Of a stretch of DNA of 64,000 nt, positions 27,801-36,800 are shown piece after piece; positions within the stretch are counted from its first letter, which is position 1; each line of letters opens with the position of its first letter. Made by a program: the position numbers and the translations under genes. The DNA comes from Heliocidaris tuberculata (lineage: Eukaryota > Echinodermata > Echinoidea > Camarodonta > Echinometridae): NCBI GenBank assembly GCA_025618425.1, contig CM046847.1, positions 12,540,468 through 12,604,467 on the forward strand, in the 5' to 3' direction. Below the pieces are notes generated by a model. It ran no database searches. It saw only the letters and a list, made by a program, of their open reading frames with translations, and was not told the DNA's origin.

Positions 27801-30800
27801 CACAAGAGAAGTTAAAACCACCATTACATAAACCGGCCCCCTGGTACCCGGGTGCGCACATTAAGAGCGCGAATGGGCAATGCGCGCTTATTTAAGCTTA
27901 TTTTAGTACGCTTATGGAGCTATTCGTAAATGTCACGCACTTTTCATTTTATTTGTAAAGGTCACGCACTTTCATTTCACACGTACCCAAAATAACGCAT
28001 TGTGACTCTATAAAGGACTGAAGAGATCAGCGAAACATATAAACACTATTCCGTCAAGGTCACAAACTTTTCTTCTTGGGTCGATTGATGGGGATAACTA
28101 CGCTTTCTCACGTGATTACCTTTTGACCAATCTAACAGCAAGATTCTTAGTATGTGGAATATAATAATAAGTAACTTTACATGCAATTTTTAGAGTGGTT
28201 TCCTACTGAATAACTGTGTGATGATCTGGAATTTGTGCTATGCCTTTCTTCTACAGATTGGTGATGGAGCCCCAGTTTCACGAAAGGGAACCTGCGCAAG
28301 ACATGTCCAAGATGTTGCCAACTTGTTCCGGGTATGATGAGTATTTCTTTCTAACTGGCATTCTGTCTTTAAACCTTTTTTTTTTTCTGTATCCTGGATC
28401 TGTTCCACTCCTTAGTACATGTATTTGGCAATTTTGTTTTTATTATTAGTAGCATACTTGCCAACATTTGGAATTCAGAAAACTGAACGCACATATTGAT
28501 ATTTGATATTGGCAGGGGGTCCAGGGAGCTCCACCCTCACTGCCACTGCTGCTGGTGGTGGGGGTGGAGCTCCCTGGAGTCAGGGGTCCAGCGACCTGCC
28601 TCAGGGCCCCTGGCTGACACTGTTCCGCTCATGGTTGCTTTTATTTTGACAGATTTTCACCCGAAATCGAACCAAATCACAAATCATGTACGACTACTTA
28701 CTGTACTGGACTCCATTAATTGGTATTAGACCCTAATGCTATTTCCCCAAAATCTGAACGTTCAGTTTTTTATGGCTCTAAAAACTTTAAAAACTGAACG
28801 TTTGGCATGTATGTAGTAGTAGTTAGTATTTTCATTTTCTTTGTTGTTGTTTTTTCCCTTTTATTCTTGTCATTTTCTTTAACCTTTTCTGTGATACATC
28901 CCACCCAGCTGGTAATCTCTGAATCTGAAATTCAAAACAGCTTTATGGATTTTGATATTTTGATATTTGATTCCATATTAGCCAAGTCAAACGTATTTGC
29001 CCTTTAAGATTTATCAGATATTATATTTGACTTGATGATTGTGTTAATTTGAAAGACCTACATGTGCTACAGGGTTCAACATTGACAGGTACTGGTATAC
29101 ATGGGCCCCAATTTCTAACCCCAGACTTCCCAGACTTCCCAGACTTAAAATGTTAAACAGTGGGACCATGCATAAACACCATAAAATATCAATGTGGAAT
29201 CTATGTTAAAGAGGTTAGTGCGTAGCCCTGCCCACTATCTGCCTGAATATTAAATACCACAATATATGTGACCCGGCACCACAAAACCACCAAAGAGTCG
29301 CAACCTGTGATGTTGTGTAAACAGCTGAAATGGAAATTTTTATTTTGGGATTTTTGGTTTTTCTGAAAGATCGTTCTTTTCTGTACCTTATATCAAAATC
29401 TGGAAGCTTAAAACACAGTAGAAGATGAGTTTTTAACAGTTTTTCTAGACCAGTTTTTTTTCGCACAGCTTCGGTTTCTTCCTAATTCTTCGCCTTCCCG
29501 TGTGATCTTTCTTTAATCGGTACCGCTCACCCTCGTAAAGTTACTGCAATCTCACGAGCCTTAAATTAGCTTTTCCTAATAATTTTTATACTGATAGAAA
29601 GAATAAACTCTCAACAATCTCATCATACTGATATAACAGTTCACCAATAGTCGCGAAAACAAATTACAGAACAGTTTTAAGTTCCATTTCGATGACGAAA
29701 CAGAGTCTGAAAAAGGACGAACGATCAAGTTTATTCAAGTGAGCAAGGAAAGAGTATGTAAGTTCTATGTAAAACAAATTGCATAGGTTAATCAATGTGA
29801 ACAAGAAAAAGAGTAGGTCCTATTCAAGTCAATTATAGGCTAAATTACAAGTTCAGTGTATGATAACAGAAGGACTACACAGGTAACAAACCAGTAATAT
29901 GTAACAGGGAACAAAGAAAGACACCCCAAAGGAGTGAATAGGCATTGTCTAGTGCAGGTGTCAGGCCACCGAGGTGCGCTTAATCTCCCATTAGAACACT
30001 CTTTTGCATCATAATAACTTTCGATCAACTAAAGTTCACAATTTGAAGTCTTGGCAATGGAATGAATAAACTATGTTTTAACACTCCTACCAAATATCAA
30101 CCTAATCCGACAATTCATTCATAGTGGGTCCTATGGCCTTTTGATTCACTCTCCATTGATTTTCTCTCTTGTTTTCTTACTCCGCACGCTTGAATAGGCC
30201 TCAACTTTAGAGCTCATTTCCTCCCTATTTAATACCAGCAAACCTCTCTTACAAGCTCTTTTCATTCGCTGAATTAAAAGGGTTAGAAAGTTTCAATTAT
30301 AATGAGTCATATATCATTTTAAAACTGAGACTTTGTTCTATCCAAATATAAAATCAGAAAAATTATTTTTTGCGACATTTTGGTGGTTTTGTGGTGCCGG
30401 ATCACATATAAATTCAATTCTGAATATCATTCTGAATGTTAATTCAGAATGATATATTATTATGAAATGGTTGTTGCTGATCTGACATTTCCTCTGGCAA
30501 CAGTTGTCCTGGGCTTTATTTTGTCAAAGATATAGGGTTAGGGTTGTTATTGGGTGCTGGGTTAGTTTTAGGTTTAGATTTAGGTTTAGATTTTGGGTTA
30601 GGCATAGACGTATAGTGTGTGTTTGTTGAAGTAAGGAATTGACATAGTGTAGGAAATTGACGGAGCAATCGTTGCTAGAGAATGTGTCAAACACCTCCAG
30701 CCAAATTGGCAAGGTCAGGGTTGATATCTCTCCCTGTTGTTCATTCTCTCTTGCAGGGAGCCCACGTGACAATAAATGCTCGTACAGAAGATGACATTGA

Positions 30801-33800
30801 TGAGGACTCCATCTTAAAACTGGTGGCCAAATCTTCCGGCTCCAACTACGGCTTCCACAAGGAGAAGTCGACAGGAGATGTTGGACAGACAGGACCAGTG
30901 GGATCCGTCTACAAGAAAACCAATGCAGCTATGGAGATCAAAGCGAAGAGGAGTGATAAATTCTGGCAAGATATGGAGGTGGGTCTGTTCTCTAGACTCT
31001 TATGTGCTACACTAGCCAATTGGCACATTCCCCAGCATGCAACGAGTGCTGATCTACACAAACAGTGCATTGTACCCATTTACACTCTGGAAAAAAAGTA
31101 AATTGCATATTTATTATTCTATATGATTTTGGGAAAGATGAAAAATGAAATCCACAGTAACACGGATCATTACAAAATCAGACTGAAAAATCCCTGAAAA
31201 TATTAGGCCTTAATAGAGTCTCTCCAGTCTTTTGCTGCTAGAGCATCTAAAAGTGTTTGGGCAGTTTCAAGGTGGTGGACGAACTTGATAGAGAAATAGG
31301 GAGGGTGTTTTAGGAGCCTGAGGATTACACTGTCAGCAATATTTTTAACTAATAAGTGGCTTCTCACCATTGATCATTTTGTTCTTTTTTTCTTTTTTTT
31401 TTACTATTTCTGCCTCTTAATATCTTCATCTTTCTTCTCCCTTCATCTGTGTATTTTTTCTTGATACTGTCCTCTTCATTGTATTATTTTAGGTCATTTT
31501 TAATTACTATTTCTGCTTTCTTCCTATCCCTGTCATCTTTATCTCTTTCTGCCTCTCTCTTTCCATCCACTCCTTTTCTTCCCTTTATCTTTCCTGCATT
31601 ATTAAATGCTTTTCTCCTTTCCCCAAAAAATAATTTCCAATTGTTTTCCTCCCTCTATCCCATTTCATACCATGATTGATCTCCATGACGACAGAGTGAT
31701 GAGAAGAGCCGTGTGAAGCAAGAACAGGCCAAGAAACAGCAGGAACGTGATGCCTTGGAAAGGGAGAGAGTGGAAAGGGAAAAGAGGGAATCATATGAAC
31801 GAGAGCAAAAAATGGCAGAGAAAATGAAAGATGTGGAGAGTAGGAAGTAAGTATTTGGTAGTGGTAGAGGAAACATTTGATAATTTGGTCAGTCTAAGGT
31901 TCCTTTGTAGTTTGATAAATAATTATCCAGGCTCATCATACATTATTTACAGAGCATTACATACATGTATTTGTTACTCCTATTTGTTTGGGTTTAAAGG
32001 ACTCCACAAAAATTTGTTTTTGTCACAGGGAGTCCAGAGTAGAGCTTTTAATGTCCATGTGCACTTAATAGTCAGATTGAATTTAAAAAGTTAGGGGTCA
32101 GGGGGGGGGGGGGGGGTGTTTCACAAAGAGTTAAGTTTGACTTAAAGTCGCACTTAAATTCCTAGTTGCGTGCGATATATGACACATCACCGCATTGGTC
32201 AGATCATGCCCAGGGACGCGCGCTATTGGGTAATCTACTAATGAGATTACGCGTTTAATACTGTATGTGCATTGGCACTTACGCATGACTTTAAGTCAAA
32301 CTTAACGCTTTGTGAAACACCCCCCTGGAGTACAAATGTTTAGGGGCCATGTGCACAAGGGAGCATCAAGCCTTGCCTTAGTGTTGAGCCTGCATTAATG
32401 TCTTTAAAGAGGAGGTTGAGTTCTGGGAAATGCAAAAAATGTTTTGTGAGCTTTCTCATTCTTTTTATGTCAGTTTGGAAGAATATCATATTAAAAAAAG
32501 GGCAACAGACTGGAATGCTTCCCAGTGGAGTGAAGAATGTGTACTATATAAAAGTGGAGAATCGTAATTGACTCTAGTGACCAGGATGATTGATAATACT
32601 GTAAGCGCTTTGGTCAGTTAAGTTGTATCTGGTAAGGTGCTTTATAAGAAACTGTTATTATTGTTATTTATTATTGTTAATTTAGAAAAAAAAATTCTTC
32701 ATTTAATTCTTATAGGAGAGAAGAACAGAGGTTACGTGATGAAGCTGTCAAAGCAGAACAGTCAAGATGGGTAAGTCCTCCTCCTCCTCCTCCTCTCCTC
32801 CTCCTCCTCCTCCTCCTCCTCCTCCTTCTTCTTCTTCTTCTTCTTCTACTACTTCTCCTCCTCCTCCTCCTCCTCCTTCTCCTCCCCCTTCTTCTTCTTC
32901 TTCTTCTTCTTCTTCTTCTTCTTCTTCTTCTTCTTCTTCTTCTTCTTCTCCTCCTTCTCCTCCTTCTTTTTTTTCTTCTTTTTTTCTTCTTCTTCTTCTT
33001 CTTCTTCTTCTTCTTCTTCTTCTTCTTCTTCTTCTTCTTTTCTTCTTCTTCTTCTTCTTCTTCTTTTCTTCTTCTTCTTCTTCTTCTTCTTCTTCTTCTT
33101 CTTCTTCTTCTTCTTCTTCTTCTTCTTCTTCTTCTTCTTCTTCTTCTTCTTCTTCTTCTTCTTCTTCTTCTTTCTTCTTCTTCTTCTTCTTCTTTTCCTC
33201 CTTCTTTGTCTTGCTGCATCAGTGTCAGAAAATAAGTGCACTGCATGTTACATGATTTATGTAAGCTTTTTACATGAAGTCATGAACTGAAGGAAACTCA
33301 TTACTTTCAAATTCATGTATAGTTCCCCCCCCAAAAAAAAAAAAAAAATTAATTAATAAATAAAAAATAAAAATAAACAATCAAACACACACTTTGTGTC
33401 AGGTTTCTTAGGTTTCTTTGATATTTTATAAATAGCAAGAAAATAGAAATCACTGTGTGTGCATGATTTGGAACCTCTTTGAGATTGCATTGCAGTGAGC
33501 GTCAGCAAAGACAGTTTGAGCAAGCCTCAATTTGGCATTCCTTTCCGATATAACACAGTGCACTAAAATTAATCAAAATAGTGGACAGAATGTAAAATGA
33601 AAATCTGTGGCATGTATACACATGTACATTTTGATACAAGTCAAAGAACATGAGTTCATATTCAACATGTTTTAACTCTTTCAGTGCCGATGTCACATAT
33701 ATGTGACAAATAGACTTGTCATTTTCATTCACTAATTGCTTGACTACAGGAAAGGTATATGGTAGTCAATGTATATCAAACTTTTGAGCATAAATCAAGC

Positions 33801-36800
33801 ATTCTAAATATATGATTATGATTATATGTTACCACAGAAATTTTCAGAGAAAATTGCAAATTAAAAAAACATATATTACCTTATTTCAACATTAAACAAT
33901 AGTAAACAAATGAGAAACCAAAAAAATAATGGACATAAAAGAAACTCAAATATAATTTTCAATAATTCTTATACATAAAGTTTGATAAAGTAATAATGTT
34001 TGGTATCATAAGAAATGGTAACAAATTTCCTACAAATTTTGTACACAATATTTTGTGAAATAATAGATGGTTAATGAAGTGCAGACATTTGAAAAGTAAG
34101 CATTGATCACGTTTTGGTAAAATTTTTAAGAGAGTTAAACCCCTTGGCACAGTAAGAGTTAATCTAATTTCCATTTCGCTATCATGACTAGTGTGTTATC
34201 TATCTATAACCATTCCTATCTTGCAACAGGAAAATAAACAGCAAGTGGATGCAGCTCCAACCCGACGAACAGGGCAAGCAGAGGAGAGGAAAAAGGTTTG
34301 TATAGAGATACAGAGTGAACGATAATGGCTTATTCAGAAGCAGTAAACCGCCTCAAGATACCGCAGCAAAAAAAAAAAAAAAATTTACATGTAAATAAAC
34401 GACACATAGAGATGAAAGAGGTAGCTGCGCAAAACAAAAGCTCCTAAACGTTCTTACTTATCTCCTCATTGTAGGACACAGAAATGGGAAGGGCACTACG
34501 CCTATTTTATTTTATGTTGCCACGGCAGATTTTTTAAGGCGATTTACTGCTTCATGTATGAACGAGGGTTAACCCTTTCAGGACAGGAGTTATTTAGGGG
34601 CTAAAATTGATCAAATTTTAATATTCAAATTGGCAACAATAATATTTTTCTTCTAATACTTCATGGTTCTACATTCAAAATCTGCTTTATCCACCACTTG
34701 CATAGAAAGACCACCTGTCTTTATGAGGGGCATGTTTTTGGTTGCCCATAAAGGTATTGAGGATTAATTGCAGAATGTCCTTATATAAAGTAATGGAATC
34801 TTGTCCATCTGCATGGACTTTTAACCTTTGCATCTTATTTTTATTGTAAAATCACCACCTGATTTGGTCAGCTTATATCATGAGCTACATTAACATCTTC
34901 ATTGTGGTCAGTTGTAATCATCTTATTTAGTCACAATCATGATTATGATCACTGCAGGTTCTGTCACAAAAAAATAATATCTAGTACTTAGTTGATCCAG
35001 AATGTCAGTCCATGAACCAAAGCTTTGCCATTATTTAAAAATACAGGAAATGGCAGCTATGATATCACAGAGGAAGAAGAGCTCTTCAGAGCCTGTCACA
35101 GAAAACCAAGAAGCTCCACCCCCAGTGAGTCGTGCTCCTGCCGTCAGACCTCCTATGCCTATCCCAGAGCCGGAACCAGAGCCAGAACCGGAACCAGAAC
35201 CAGAGCCGGAACCAGCATACCAGCCAGAACCTGAACCGGAGCCAGCATACCAGCCCGAGCCAGAACCTTATTCGGATCCGTATCAGGACCAGGCTCAGAC
35301 TGAGCAGGACCAGTACCAGCCGGAACCTCTGTCGGACCCATACCAAGACCAGGTGCCAGCCCAGGATCCTTACCCAGAGGAACCTGAACAAGAGCTATAT
35401 GAAAACCAAGGTCAGTTATTCTAACAATTACACATCAGTTCTCACAAGCCCTCGAAGCAATCAGGGTGTCACTATGAGAGGGGAGGGGATTGTCTGCAAA
35501 TCAGTCAGTCTATTTAAAAAGGCATTGAGACAGGCATGGTATCACTAAATTGTAAAACAGGGAGGGGATTGTTGATGTTTTTGAGCTTGAAAATTTATTT
35601 ATTAAAAAAAAAAAAACTTTGTTGATGTTGCTGTTTTTGCTTTCTTGGATATAAAAAACTTTTGTTGATGTTGCTGTTTTTTGCTTTCTTAGCAATATCC
35701 AGCAGTCTTGCTGGGAAATATGGCTCAACAATAGATATCCCCTCCCTATTCAAAATGTTTATAAAATGTCCATGAGGGTCTCATATTACCAGATTACTAA
35801 TTTGGATATCTGGGCAGTATGAATCACTTTCAAAATATTTAATAGTCACCATCAAATCACATAGATTTATTGATAAGATGTGAGGCATGTATTCAATACT
35901 AGGGGGAAAACTTTATCAAATCAAACTAGAATTGAGAGATCAAGACTTGCTTTCCACCGGTCTCAATGACATGTATAAAAAAAAAGAAAAAAGAAAAGCC
36001 ATATTTAGAAAATGAATAAACAGTGAGTTAGCATGACTATATGTGACCAGGCACCACAAAACCACCAAAAAGTCGCCAGATATGAATTTTTAGTTAGGGT
36101 CTGATTCTTAAAGAGGAGATTCTCAGCTTTAAAATCACTAGCATTGGATGTTCCTAACTCACTGTACAAAGAGTAGAATGCACAATCCCTCAGAATGTTA
36201 CTTCTGAGAAATAAGGGTTTAAAGTTTGCATTCTATTGAAGCACTCTGACTTGCAAGGTGTTGTGCTAAGGTGACGAAAGGAGGATTTGAACTCAATGAA
36301 AATTTCTATGAAGGGATTATCAGATTGTTCTAAAATTTGGCATAATAATTAGGCATATCCTGTTCATTATAGTGCACAAGTATCAATGCAAGAACTTACT
36401 CTGTTTAAAAGTTATGGGAGATCAAAATGAGACAAGTATTCAGGGTCGTAAAAAAGAAAAGTAATACAACAAAATCCAGAGAAGACACACATGAGTCTAA
36501 TAGAAAACTGTCAAAAATACCACTTTTAGATTGTTTGGTGCCTCCAAATGTTTAGATTGCTTAGAAAAAAGTATACTCTTTCAGGAAATACCCAAAACTA
36601 AAATTTGACCAAGCCAACCCAAAACACATTGACTGAGCTCTAACTGCAAAATAACACAGTGCAACTTTTTGGTGTTTTTGTGGTGCCCGGTCACATATAC
36701 TTGAACAACTACACTCTGTAACAGTACCCCCTATAACACCAGTATCCCATGGTTGATTATCCTTGAACAAATTATTTGTTTTAACAGTAAGCTTTGAAAG

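Noticed and set aside
32710..33255. Long open frames of poly-Ser, poly-Leu, poly-Lys and poly-Arg on both strands
   Set aside because: They are simply the TTC/GAA microsatellite read in several frames, lying within DBNL intron 7.
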